Positions 9,959 to 19,500 of a DNA stretch of 33,411 bases are shown piece by piece. The position numbers and the translations under genes were made by a program. This stretch comes from Serpula lacrymans var. lacrymans S7.9 (lineage: Eukaryota; Basidiomycota; Agaricomycetes; Boletales; Serpulaceae). The stretch's first letter is position 1. Every line of letters starts with the position of its first letter. The notes beneath the pieces were generated by a model. That model had not been told where the DNA came from, searched no databases, and worked only from the letters and a program-made list of their open reading frames with translations. The DNA is taken from assembly GCF_000218685.1 (NCBI RefSeq), contig NW_006763300.1, positions 1,584,980 to 1,618,390 of the forward strand, read 5' to 3'.

Positions 9959-10411
9959 TGTAACAATACCCAAAGTTTGTATACTCTGGTGCACACGCCG
10001 AACTCTGAAGGACGATGAAGGGTCTGAGTTGGTATACTCAGCCTAAGCTAGCAAGCTTAGTAGGAAGAACAAGTGTGTTGTGAGTAAACAACAGGAAGAC
10101 TCGCTGAGGAGCTTCCATCTATTGCAAGGGTTTATATAGTGAATACATGTGGTACTGTACAGTTAATGTAAGTATTAGTAATGTTCCATGATGTTCCATC
10201 GTATTCTATATGATGTCATTGTCTATATTAATAAGTAGTGATGTCATGTCATGTGACTGATGATGTAAGCAATCACATGTCCTGTCACGTGATTGGTCTT
10301 GTGACTTCACCATGTGTCCAGCTTATGTAATATCTCCATATAGTAAGTCACATGACTTTAGAGTTCGAAAATGAAAAGGAAAACATAGGTTCTGAAAATG
10401 TGATCGTAACA
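9959..10411 (-). mobile_element. solo LTR S2 (453 bp), minus orientation, TSD ATAGT
   Basis: Flanked by ATAGT at 9954-9958 and 10412-10416. Read on the minus strand it starts TGTTACGATCAC and ends ATTGTTACA, with TATATAAACCC in the middle. Downstream of the TATA it shares CTCCTCAGCGAGTC and CCTGTTGT with S3, so the two belong to one superfamily. Its U3 is rich in CATGTG, CACGTG and TGACATC motifs. Confidence 0.88.
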
Positions 10412-10416
10412 ATAGT

Positions 10417-11649
10417 AGTTATAATAGTAGTTGAAGTCAAACTTGGCTTTACCCCTACCTTCCTTTTTCTACAAAGTTTGGTATTGGTTGAGTCACCACC
10501 ACACAGATAAGTTTCAAATAAATACCAGCAGTTTTCAGGACTATTTTGAAGTTGACATATCTATTCTCATGCATCCATTCCTCTGGCTTCTGAATTACTA
10601 CACCTGTTAGCAATCATGCTAGACCTGACACCAACAATGTCTGTAGCAATCTCATATGCAAAGCCAAAGTGAGGTTGTGGAATATGTGCCTGTGTCATTC
10701 ATTCCTTCACACATAAACAAAGCCAAGAACTAATCACAGGCAAATCATTCAACTGTAATGGTCACACAGAATGTCACACAGCAAAAAGAGAGTTGAAAGA
10801 ATTCCCAAGTGAGCCAGTGTGAGAACAACAAATTCACAGTTGATTCTAAGAATACCACCTCTAGCTACTACAAGAGGTCTCTTATACACTAGAAGGGAGG
10901 TAAGCTAACCATCCAGCTAGGTGCCATTGAAATCATTGTAGGAAATTTAAAAAAAACAGCAAGAAACAAGTAGTATGATGATATGCAGGGTAAAATAAAA
11001 TAGCTCACTAGGGAATAGATACTATATTCCTACTACTACAGGTAGGGTGTCTATAATTATCTCAGGTAACATTTTTTGCTGTAAACCTTGGAATGTTGCA
11101 AATACTGTGCTGCAGCCTATTTCAGCCTGGTGTTACTAATATGTAGTTCCAAAAAGTCTGTACTAAGCTTGCTCTGCACACTTTCTTACAGGACTCTTCT
11201 TGTGATAATTCCTGCTCCTGGTCCACTCCAATCTGTTTCCATGATCATCAAAATCAACATCAGACTTGACTTTATGATATTTTATTATCAATCTAAACAA
11301 TCTTTCCTCCTGTCCACACTGTTACTGATTATGCTGGAAACAATGGCACACATATTTATAAGTATCCTCTATTATCATTTTTTTTGATGAAATTCCTTTT
11401 TCTTATTGTTGCATAGACTGACAAAGCTATTTTTTGTTTTCTATTCAATGTATCTACTTACAAGTTCCATCAAGATTGAACTTCATTGTATTAACATGTT
11501 GGCAGCTTTATCGCCTGTGTGGCCTTTCAGACTGATGAGATCATCAGATTTTTAGTCAATTTGCAAAGGTCTAAACCTGAGGGCAGCTGAGTTGACATAC
11601 AGAACAGACCTCAGCGGAGGTCAATATTTCGGGAAATGCCCCAGTTGAG
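10417..11649. other. non-coding stretch, nothing recognised
   Basis: AT-rich sequence without a supported gene. A 99-codon hydrophobic ORF at 11088-11387 has no conserved feature and was not accepted. Confidence 0.4.
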
Positions 11650-11907
11650 TGTTACAATAACACATTTTTCGGACCTTTAAAATTCATTCTCCTCTTCAAC
11701 TTTCTTTTGTAGTTTTCACACCCTGTGCCATGTGGGACTTTCCATTATTGCTCAAACTCCACTTCTTGCGCTGTGCTGCCTTTTTCTTATTTTTGGTATC
11801 TCACGCAGTGGAGTTGGTCACACGGGCTGTGCGGCATGACATCATCAGCCACTGCCTTCATCAACTGTATAATATATATGTACAAACAAACCTGTAGTAG
11901 TATATGT
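11650..11907 (+). mobile_element. truncated LTR related to S3
   Basis: Begins TGTTACAATAACAC as S3 does. It follows S3 through GACATCATCAGCCACTG and the TGTACAAACAA stretch to GTAGTAGTATAT, after which similarity stops. The 3' part (R-U5) is missing and there is no matching TSD. The sequence from 11908 to about 12122 is unassigned. Confidence 0.75.
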
Positions 11908-12281
11908 TAGAATATACTCTGACATACCAATACTCCATAGGATAATACCTCTGATTTGTAAGCCAGCCCAGTATGCAGCAGCTATACGGGGCAGCCAACA
12001 AATACCCGGCTGTACAAACACACACAACATACCACTGTAAAACACACACGGTATTCAGGCCAAATGGGATCACAGCCGGCTGTAATTCAATTCCTATTAT
12101 AACCAATAAATTTCTATGTGAAGCCTTATAGTTATTATGTCAGCTATACCAGCTATACCAGCTCATTTATGTCTATGAGAACCTTTTTCTGATACTAATA
12201 ATGATAGAATTAATATTCACCAAATAGTTTGGTATGCATACAAACTAGCCTAATAGAAATCTATCACAAACATCCAAAGAC

Positions 12282-12470
12282 GTCCATTCTCGCACGGCTC
12301 ATTGGGTGATCTAATCTTATCTTTGCTGGAACAACAATACTGGACCGTGCGAGAATGGACAGTCTGACCGTCCATTCTTGCACAGCTCATCTAATCTTAT
12401 CTTTGCTGGGACAATACTGGACCGTGTGAGAATGGACAGTCTGACCGTCCATTCTCACACGGTCCAGCAG
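12282..12470. repeat. tandem array of tiny palindromic elements
   Basis: Copy 1 (12282-12360, 79 bp) runs from GTCCATTCTCGCACGG to its exact inverse CCGTGCGAGAATGGAC. Copy 2 (12370-12437, 68 bp) has the same ends with one or two changes. A half copy follows (12447-12470). The units are joined by an identical 9-nt spacer AGTCTGACC. Terminal repeats are about 16-20 bp and the interior only about 35-45 bp. Confidence 0.85.
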
Positions 12471-12574
12471 ATTGCTGATTTCACGTTATCAGCATTGCAA
12501 CACCTTATCATATTGTTGTGTAACCAAGGTCAGGCTGCCATACATTTTCCCACAGTCTTTGTAGTATACTGAAG

Positions 12575-13710
12575 ATGTACAGATTTACTATTCCGGCACT
12601 ACAGGTCAAGATCCTCGCTCAGATACTGGGTCAGCAACCACTGCCAACAGAGCTGAAGGATTTTCATGCCCAACTGGTGGGTATCCTAAGCACGCTCACT
12701 CCTGCTGACCTCTCTGCACTGCTAGACAAAGTGGCTCCATCCTCAATGGCTCCATTGTCACTCTCTGACAGCCCACCTTCTGTCACCATGCATCAAGACC
12801 TAACAACATCATCCCCAGCCCGCTTTGGTGAAGAGGTATGTTGGCTCTCCCCTCCTAATGCCGATGTTACTGACTATTTTTTCTCCACAGCAAACTCAAG
12901 CTGACGAGTCCAAATTGCAGACCAATCAATCTCTGCAACAATCTCTGGCAGTGATACGCTCACAAAGACGCCAACCACATCAACACCTGTATGCTGCTGC
13001 AGCTTCTACTCCTACTCTTGCACATCGATCTTGTTGATCTCCATCTCCTGCATGTCGACAACCTGCTCCAGCCCCTGCTCCAGCTCCTGCACGTTGACGG
13101 CCTTGTCCAAGGGGTGGAGTTGCTGTCCAGCAATCTCTGTGGCAAGCAGTCAATGACCCTGCTATTAGGATCAACTCAGCCGCCAACACTTTCATAGCAC
13201 GGCTTGCGGCTGCACATGAAGACTCCACAATGTTCAACTCAGGAGAGTGGGCGCACTCTGTCAACTCCCTGTTGACCTCTGTTACGTCCACCAATGACTA
13301 CCTAGATGAGTCTTTGGCTTCTGTTGTGGCGCGCTGTTGGCGCATGACCAGTAAAGACATAGGTGTCAACTTTTTGCTGATGATCAGCTACATTCAGCTC
13401 GTTGCCAAGTCCCAAAGGTAAGTGAAAATTGTTACAGATAATTATCATTTCTTTCTGATGTTTATGTTTGTATGCTAGTCTTTGCTCTCAGCAAGGTATC
13501 TCCCTGGCAAACCTTTGGAGGGATCTCCCTCAGCCTAAGCCGTCTAAGAAACAGTTTGAGCAATGGCATGCTATGGGCTGCAAGTTTGCAGCCATAGCAG
13601 CCGGTGGTAAGATTACCTTTGTCCGCATTAAACCATACTTACAGATTTATGTAGGATCTATCTATGCCCTTGTTTTGGTTGCAGGCTGGCTCAATTGTCT
13701 TGCAAACTGA
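12575..13710 (+). CDS. unknown spliced gene in E3 (gene 1), possibly decayed
   Basis: Exon 1 is 12575-12835. Intron 1 (12836-12890, GTATGT...CTGAC...CACAG) is followed by an exon from 12891, intron 2 (13418-13478, GTAAGT...CTAG), exon 3 (13479-13606), intron 3 (13607-13654) and a last exon to the stop at 13708-13710. The best-preserved block (about 13140-13650) includes INSAANTFIARLAAAHED, FNSGEWAHSVNSLL and AAGGSIYALVLVAG. It resembles uncharacterised multicopy Agaricomycete proteins as I remember them; the function is unknown. The frame from 12891 holds two TGA codons at about 13033 and 13096, both explainable as CGA-to-TGA changes. Alternatively a 123-nt intron (12989-13111, GTATGC...CCAAG) removes both and keeps phase, giving a 282-codon protein. 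The 3' end is uncertain. Confidence 0.5.
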
Positions 13711-13998
13711 CAAGGAGATGGATAATTGGAGGAATGGGCAAAATGGATGGGCTGGTCATTCTTTTTTACATTGATAACCATGGACTTTGTACTGCATTTT
13801 GTTTTTTTGACCTTGATACTCTTAGATGTTTACCAGTTGTTTGATCCAGAGTTTGTCACTAATTGTACTAGTGTATATTTGTTTGTTGTATCACTTTTGA
13901 GAAGAAAGTTGAAAGGTGTGAGGGATGAAATGTTCTACTGTTTGCTAATTCCTCATTTTCTATATCTTTTACCTCTGTCTCTGTCTACTATTTTGGTG

Positions 13999-14761
13999 AT
14001 GGCTGGTAGCACAAGATCTGGACAGAACAAAACTCAGGGGAGTAAGTCCAAGAAGCCTTTAACTAAACATTCCAGGGCTCAAGGGACATCAAACTCTTCT
14101 GATGGGCTTACACGAGATGAAGAAATCTTATACAGCCAACTGATGAAGAAGTTGCAAGCATCTGGAAAGGATGCAAATGCTGACAGGCTAGCAGGTGAGT
14201 CATTTAATATGTGTTATGTATCATGTCCATTACATAGTACACTTCCCAGATATTCGTCAGAAAGCAGCTCACATGGTGGAGGCTGAGGATGATGAGGAAG
14301 AAGGAGACTTGGATAGGCCTGACATTGATAGTGAAGATGAACCTCTTCATAAGAGGGCCAGGAATAGCATGGAAGAGGAACTAGAAGATGAAGATGAAGA
14401 TGCTCTGATGCAGATCTTTAGACGCTTGACAGGCAAGTAACTCAACCTTAGCTATAAGTTTTACTAATGCAGCATCATCAGAAGAAAGCTCACGGCAAGT
14501 AGCTCACGGCAAGTTACTCCCTCACTTATCTGTCCAGGTTAGAAGAGCTACAAAGGAAAGCTCCTAGGTGGTTTTTGCAGTTTTGTAAAAACACTTACAA
14601 CGATATTTTGTGAGTAGCCTACCAAATTATTTTAGAACAACACTCATAAGCATTACATTACACACAGTCAACAGTGTGATTTACAGTACTTGAATGCACA
14701 AGAGGATAACTGGGAGGATGAGGTTGATTTTGCAGCGCTTGAAGATTCAGCATCCTTATAA
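13999..14761 (+). CDS. unknown spliced acidic protein in E3 (gene 2), 182 aa
   Basis: Four exons fit in phase: 13999-14194, 14250-14436, 14538-14609 and 14668-14761, with GT-AG introns of 55, 101 and 58 bp. The summed coding length is 549 nt (182 codons plus TAA) without a stop. The N-terminus is basic and Ser/Lys-rich (about residues 1-35), followed by a helical stretch with TRDEEILYSQLMKKLQ. Next comes a very acidic region (residues about 75-115, EDDEEEGD, DSEDEP, ELEDEDEDA) with a basic KRAR patch, and a QRKAPRWFLQF segment. The tail is acidic, DNWEDEVDFAALEDSASL. No known domain is recognised. The charge pattern would suit a nuclear or chromatin-associated protein, but that is speculation. 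Its neighbour gene 1 is 289 bp upstream on the same strand. Confidence 0.6.
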
Positions 14762-15157
14762 TTGTTGATACATGCATGTCATTATATGGTATCAGAAATA
14801 TACTATAATAGATTCTCTGCATATGATCTCTGGCTAGGATGCTATAATAATAGTGAATGAAACTGAGAGAATTTGAAAACTATGATAAGCTTGTGGAACA
14901 TATATAATATGACTATTCTGAAATAACCATTGATGGTTGTTATATCTATTATATTCTATGAGAGCAACCATAGTAGAAATAGATTGTATATATCACAGAA
15001 GTGATACTATAGCTGGTATAGCAAACATCTCAAAATAGCCCTGCTATATAGAGCTATATAATAGGGACTTGTCTAGGCGTACTATAGCTACTATTTTCCC
15101 TATATAGCACTATAACAGCTATGATAGCTATAAAAGGAAACTAGGTTTTTCCTGATG
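14762..15157. other. right non-coding end of E3
   Basis: AT-rich subterminal region with repeated CTATA/TATAG motifs. It shares a TCTCTGGCTA block and all of the last 200 bp with E1. No gene. Confidence 0.6.
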
Positions 15158-15475
15158 TCACCGCTGATGAGTGTACTACTCCCTCTTTTTTGAGATTTGG
15201 CACTAGTGGCGACATCGGAGGCCCAACCCTTGAGGACATTAAACTGAGTGCATGGGTGCATATCCTCAATAGCGTCATCCCTAATACTGTGGTAAACCGT
15301 ACTTGTAGCCAGATATATCAAAGTGCCAAACCTGCCAGAGGACATCTGCTGCCTCCCACATTTTGATTTAGCCGGCAGAAGCTGATGCCAGTGACCTGGG
15401 CCATTGATAGACGTGCTGTTGCCACTGGTACCAGTTGACTTGATCTGATTGTGGCGAGTATCCAAGTCCGGTATT
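15158..15475. other. gene fragment between E3 and R copy 1, strand uncertain
   Basis: A 318-bp island with higher GC than its surroundings. On the plus strand, a frame containing RFGTSGDIGGPTLEDIKL and LSAWVHILNSVIP is open for about 65 codons before a TGA. On the minus strand, another frame is open throughout (about 105 codons, with GRFGTLIYLATSTVYHS). Both look protein-like and I cannot choose. It is cut at both sides by insertions, so it is a relic in either case. Confidence 0.3.
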
Positions 15476-17169
15476 GATGATGAGAACTGCTGTTAGAAAA
15501 CCACACACAAAAACAAACTAACACACAATCCCCCCAGATTCCACGGAACTTGTTTATGGGCTTTGCCTCCTAGAACAGTGGAGTGGTCTGGTTGTTTGTG
15601 GGGTGGTACATATAACAATCCTTCAAATTAAAACCCAGTGATGTATGGGTGTGGGTTGTGAGGAGGAGGGATAGTTGGAATATAGAAATATAGGGGGTTT
15701 GTGGCGAGTATAGACAAGCACTACCTTGCTAATTGTAGCACAAGGTAGGTTTGAGAATGACAATGTGACAAGGTGACAAAGTTCCCAGTGATAGCAGGCT
15801 CCTGACGCACAGACTGTAGTGCTCAGAAAGATTCTAATCAAAAGGGATGATAATCACTTTCAAAAAAAAAGTGACAAGTGATGATGACAGCAGTTAACAG
15901 TGGTAGCAGTGGGAAGTATTGTGACCACACTGGATCACAAGTAGCAGAGTAGTGAACTTGAGATTTAGAGAAAAAGTCTGGATTTGGGTTCTTGTTTTTT
16001 TACAAGGTAAAATACAGGGGTTTATATAGTGAAAGAAAAGTAGGCTATGCACAGTATAGCTGTGCAAAAAGAATGAACAAGAACATGAAGGAAGGAATGT
16101 ACGCTGACAAATCCTGCGTAGGTAGTACAGGATAAGATTGTCAAAAAAAGGAAAAGAAAGGGATAGAACAATGAATGCTGTGAGCCATGTCACAGGTTTG
16201 TACAGCCATAAAATAAAGTCCAATAGCAAAAAGAGAGCAGGAAAATCATGATGTCATGGGAAGATGCAGTAAAAAAAGGGCAAGGCAAAACACTATCAGT
16301 ATCAACACAGTTCCTTTATTGTCAGTCAGGCATTCTAAAAAAATATGTGTCCATAAAATGATTCAAAAATCAAAAATAATCGCACTGTAAATAAATGTTC
16401 TGCTGAAAAAAAAGAAACTGGAGCCACCGGTCCACCACCTAGTCCAAATCCGACAGTTCCATGGCCTTACCAATGGACTGGTTGTGTTGGACCACCTGGT
16501 CAAATGAGGGAGGGAGAGGAGTAGTCCCAATTTGGAAGAAGTGAGTCCCAGGCAGCATGTGGTAGATGTAGCTGTAGCAAAGACAATGGATGAAAGATAA
16601 GTGTACCCAAGTGAATGGGACAGCAATGAACATGGGCAACGCAAGGGGATAAACCTTCTCCAGCTCAAAAACTACCCACCCACGCTCCAACCAGGCAAGA
16701 CGAGCGGCCAATGTTTTGATAGTATATGATGGCAGATTGACGTCATGAAGATGGACCTGTTGCCCTATTTGGACTGGCTGCCAGGGCTTTGCTGATATCA
16801 GCAGTGGCACGTGGTAGTTGACGGATTGGCAATGGAAGCGGATAGGAAGTGGTGACATCAGAAATGGTGGGGAAGCAAAGAAGATGAGGAGGAGGAGGAG
16901 GAGGGTGGAGGTGACAAGGAGGTGAACTAAAATAGGGATTCAGAAACAACCGTCAGGTGAGAATAAAAACGAGAGTAAGGGACCCATGGTGGGGCTAGGC
17001 AAAGGAAGGGAAGTGAAGGAAACGACAAAAGTGAGGGCGCAATGCAATGTGTAGCCAGTGGCGACACAAAAAATTTGCCAAAATGCCAAAGGCGAGTCTT
17101 TCTTGAACATTTGCTTTGTTTTTGACACCTGTCCATGCTAATGCTACCAATCAACTTTGGTGCATAACA
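15476..17169 (-). mobile_element. LTR-like repeat R, copy 1
   Basis: On the minus strand it starts TGTTATGCACCAAAG and ends AGTTCTCATCATC. It is homologous to 29114-30935 and 32543-33411. It carries a 139-codon ORF in the first half and a core promoter TATATAAACCCCTGTA (complement of 16013-16028) about 540 bp before its end, as an LTR would. Compared with copy 2 it lacks about 130 bp near its start. It separates the OrsD-like remnant from the island at 15158-15475. A TSD could not be identified, so the LTR call rests on TG start, TATA and copy number. Confidence 0.65.
16439..16858 (-). CDS. 139-aa ORF of repeat R, copy 1
   Basis: The protein begins MSPLPIRFHCQSVNYHVPLL and contains a central segment TIKTLAARLAWLERGWVVFE. 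A hydrophobic region follows (VYPLALPMFIAVPFTWVHL, about residues 77-95), then a tail ending AMELSDLD. Copy 2 has exactly the same nucleotide sequence, so selection cannot be tested between them. No family is recognised. It lies in what would be U3 of an LTR. A second overlapping ORF (16363-16668, other frame) is equally intact, so coding status is not proven. Confidence 0.4.
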   Translation of the reverse strand: MSPLPIRFHCQSVNYHVPLLISAKPWQPVQIGQQVHLHDVNLPSYTIKTLAARLAWLERGWVVFELEKVYPLALPMFIAVPFTWVHLSFIHCLCYSYIYHMLPGTHFFQIGTTPLPPSFDQVVQHNQSIGKAMELSDLD

Positions 17170-17671
17170 TTGGTCTTCATAGCGTATCCTGATATTGAGT
17201 CCGGCCAGTACTTTATCTTCCCATAGTTTCACCATTTGCTTTTCCATCGAACCAAACATCAACCTCAACTGATTGATGTGCACGTTGTCTCCCTTGTAAA
17301 GCATTTCTTGCCACCTTTTATTGTCTGTCCACCAAACACGTGGCAGACTCATTGTGGTAAATGCAATGGTAGATGCCTGGTGTTGGAGGGATTGTACTTG
17401 GCTGAAGGGTGAGTTGGTTTTCTCAGTAAACCAAGGCTGAAGCACATCACATGTAGCTTCATCATCGCCATCCAACTGAGAGGCACTGAGGGTCTTGATT
17501 TCCTTCAGACACATCAAGCGTATACAATACTCCAACTTGGCAAAGTGATTGGTGATGTGGATTGGCTCTTTGTGACCACCATTAGCCTCTAGATTGGTAA
17601 GAGCCATCATACGTTCTGTTGGACAAGAAAAGATTGTCCTCAGTCTTGACCCATTTTCTCATCCAAAGTCA

Positions 17672-18463
17672 CATCAGGAAAAATGGGGGTAGCTATATAG
17701 AGCTCTATAGCACTATAAGTGCTCATAAAGCTGTTATAGCGGTTAAACCTGCTATAGAACCTCTGCCATCTATAGAGCCTCATATAGCTCTATAAATGCT
17801 CTTATAGATGTTGGAAATTGTTGTGTGGCTGATAGAAAAAATTAACTCAGGCAGGATTTGAACTCTCAACCTGCTAGTCAGCTTGTGGGTGACTAAGCAA
17901 CTTAGAGCCACACATCACACATTTATCCACTACACCATGAGAGCTTTTAAAATATGTTATACAGGTGTCATACATTGACCTTTCATGGACTTAGGTTATT
18001 TTGTTACTCATTGTCACCACTTATATTTGGATAAATCATTATTCTCATTTTTATAAATATCAAAGATACAAACTACTATTTCACTAATACAGGCTACATA
18101 ATTGATTAATACTGTATGATTTATTAGCCCTTTTAAGCAGCTTCAACTATATTATAACTATGACTTTTACAACTATAGGAGCTATGTAGGCTATAAGAGC
18201 ACTTATAGTACCTTGCCTATAATAATATACTTGACTCCAAACACTTCTGGCCTCTTTCTATTATTGAACAAATTTATTTGATTAATCCAGAGTTTGAGGG
18301 AATTATAGACACTTCTCCCCTTGGTTAAAATTTTGCCTACTACTGTGCTATAAGAGCTATAAGAGCTATAATTGCACTAATAGTACTATAGTTTCTATGA
18401 GTGCATTTATATATATAAGTGGTGGCTATATAGCGCTATATAGCAAAAGGGTTTTTCCTGATG
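17672..18463. mobile_element. TIR element E2 (792 bp), non-autonomous
   Basis: Ends CATCAGGAAAAA (17672-17683) and TTTTTCCTGATG (18452-18463) are perfect 12-bp inverted repeats of the E1/E3 type. The subterminal DNA is packed with AGCTATATAG/CTATAA motifs. The element interrupts the OrsD-like frame between VIHSVLKSV and MRKWVKTEDN. It contains no protein gene but a tRNA-like Pol III unit. Confidence 0.8.
17846..17944 (-). other. tRNA-like Pol III unit (SINE-like or tRNA pseudogene) inside E2
   Basis: On the minus strand, GCTCTCATGG opens a tRNA-like 5' end. An A box TGGTGTAGTGG follows (complement of 17927-17937), then a B box AGTTCAAATCC (complement of 17854-17864). A run of six T (complement of 17836-17841) could be a terminator. 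The T arm is unusual: GCAGG and CCTGC pair but enclose a 14-nt loop, as if seven bases had been added. The acceptor ends do not pair. It is therefore unlikely to be a working tRNA. The middle holds a CTAAG/CTTAG hairpin, so a long variable arm or intron remnant is possible. Confidence 0.6.
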
Positions 18464-19500
18464 AACGCTCTTCAGAACAGAGTGAATCACATTGACAGTG
18501 TTTTCTTTGCTCTCCAAGGTATCCTGCAGTATCCCTATGCAGTCATCTACAGCCTCTGGCAATGGTAGCTGATAAGAGCCTTTGTTGTTTGCTTGTATAA
18601 GCAATGCTAGGAGTGCAACTATTGGCACAGTGTATTCTTTCAGTGTTGTGGTCAACTGATGTCTGTGTAATAGTGTGTTACTGATGCCACTGTAGGAGGG
18701 GTTGATTAGTGTTCTCAATCACTAGATGGTCTCACTTACTCTTTCAATGGGTCTGGTGAGTTGAGCCTTTGCAATACAAGCTCATCTGTTGCCTCTAGTA
18801 GTGTTGACGTGTGTTGAAAGTATTCCAACACAGCATCTCATAGTCCAGGGAGCTCTTCATTGCTTGCTTTGGGAATTGCTACAAGCTTTTGTAGATATGG
18901 CACTTCATGGCCAGAAATGTGTTCATGCCATTTAGTTGTCCTTAACCATGGGCTTATCATACGAGAATCTTGAGGGACTTGTTCCACTGTAGTCACCATA
19001 GCCATCTCTTCTTTCCAGCTTTGAATTGCACTTTCAATTGCAGGGAGTGCAGCATCAACAACATCAGCTACTGGCCAGTACTGTTTGTTTCTGCCAGTAT
19101 TCAATCATTGCATTGTACAAAGATTCCAATGGCCAAGGTTGGTAACAGAGGAATGCTCTGTAGTGTGATGCAAACTCATATACTGTGTTGATCCACATGC
19201 AAAGGAACAAACATTACAAACAATGCCCTTGAAGGTTTTTAGGCCTTTGTATATAGGCTGGTTTAAACCTCTCTGTACAAGAGGTAGACTTGGAAGAATT
19301 TCTATGGAGTTGATGGCCTTGACAAATTGATTGTGGTCCAGTAAAACCCCTGGGTGCACAGAGGCCAAGTGAGTAGCAACAAAGTCTGGTGCATAAGCCT
19401 GTTTACATATTTGACAACATATGACTTTGAGTTCAGGATTGATCACCAGCATAACTGAAACCAAATAGTCGCTGTGAAGTAAACCATTGATCTGGGACAT

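Larger units (their letters stand above)
12123..15157 (+). mobile_element. E3: gene-carrying member of the E1/E2 TIR family (left end not found)
   Basis: The right end GGTTTTTCCTGATG (15144-15157) and the preceding about 350 bp are homologous to the right end of E1. At the other side, about 12123-12281 matches the E1 segment 4145-4330, ending in a TCTATCACAAA(T/C)ATCCAAA match. Where E1 has about 870 bp of non-coding DNA, E3 has about 2.5 kb holding two spliced genes. The left terminal repeat itself is not visible and may have been lost next to the truncated LTR at 11650. E3 may be an autonomous or gene-capturing version, but neither gene resembles a transposase that I know. Confidence 0.55.
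17170..19500 (-). pseudogene. OrsD/DUF3505-like zinc-finger protein, broken by E2 and R
   Basis: Minus-strand block 19500-18464 starts with an ATG. It carries two C2H2-like fingers: CCQICKQAYAPDFVATHLASVH (residues about 28-50) and CNVCSFACGSTQYMSLHH, the arrangement I associate with OrsD/DUF3505 proteins. After a frameshift at about 19108 come KQYWPVADVV and SPWLRTTKWHEHISGHE. An in-frame stop follows at about 18838, then TLINPSYSGISNTLLHRHQ and GSYQLPLPEAVDDC. After E2 the frame resumes (17671-17170) with WVKTEDNLFLS, then, shifted, ITNHFAKLEYCIRLMCLKEI and ALPRVW-like TMSLPRVWWTD. It stops at R copy 1. In fungi such zinc-finger regions often precede a long helicase-like part; none is visible here. 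The gene is dead: at least three frame breaks and two insertions. Confidence 0.65.

Noticed and set aside
11088..11387. 99-codon hydrophobic ORF
   Set aside because: No motif, no homologous copy in the window, AT-rich background.
14431..14506. GC-AG intron in E3 gene 2 (donor GCAAGT at 14433)
   Set aside because: The downstream frame from this choice ends in an unrelated short tail. The GT-AG intron 14437-14537 keeps phase through two more exons to a sensible stop.
15100..15465. Minus-strand ORF taken as one gene through to 15100
   Set aside because: It runs across the E3 right end at 15157, so its last 19 codons are transposon sequence; only the island itself was kept as uncertain.
16363..16668. 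101-codon minus-strand ORF overlapping the 139-codon ORF of R
   Set aside because: Copies are too similar to decide, but its Ser/Leu/Thr-rich composition and phenylalanine run look less protein-like.
15476..17169. Clean target-site duplication for R copy 1
   Set aside because: The flanks (GTATT and TTGGT) do not match; only copy 2 has a 4-of-5 match.
17846..17944. Functional tRNA gene
   Set aside because: The acceptor stem does not pair and the T loop is 14 nt, so it was recorded only as tRNA-like.
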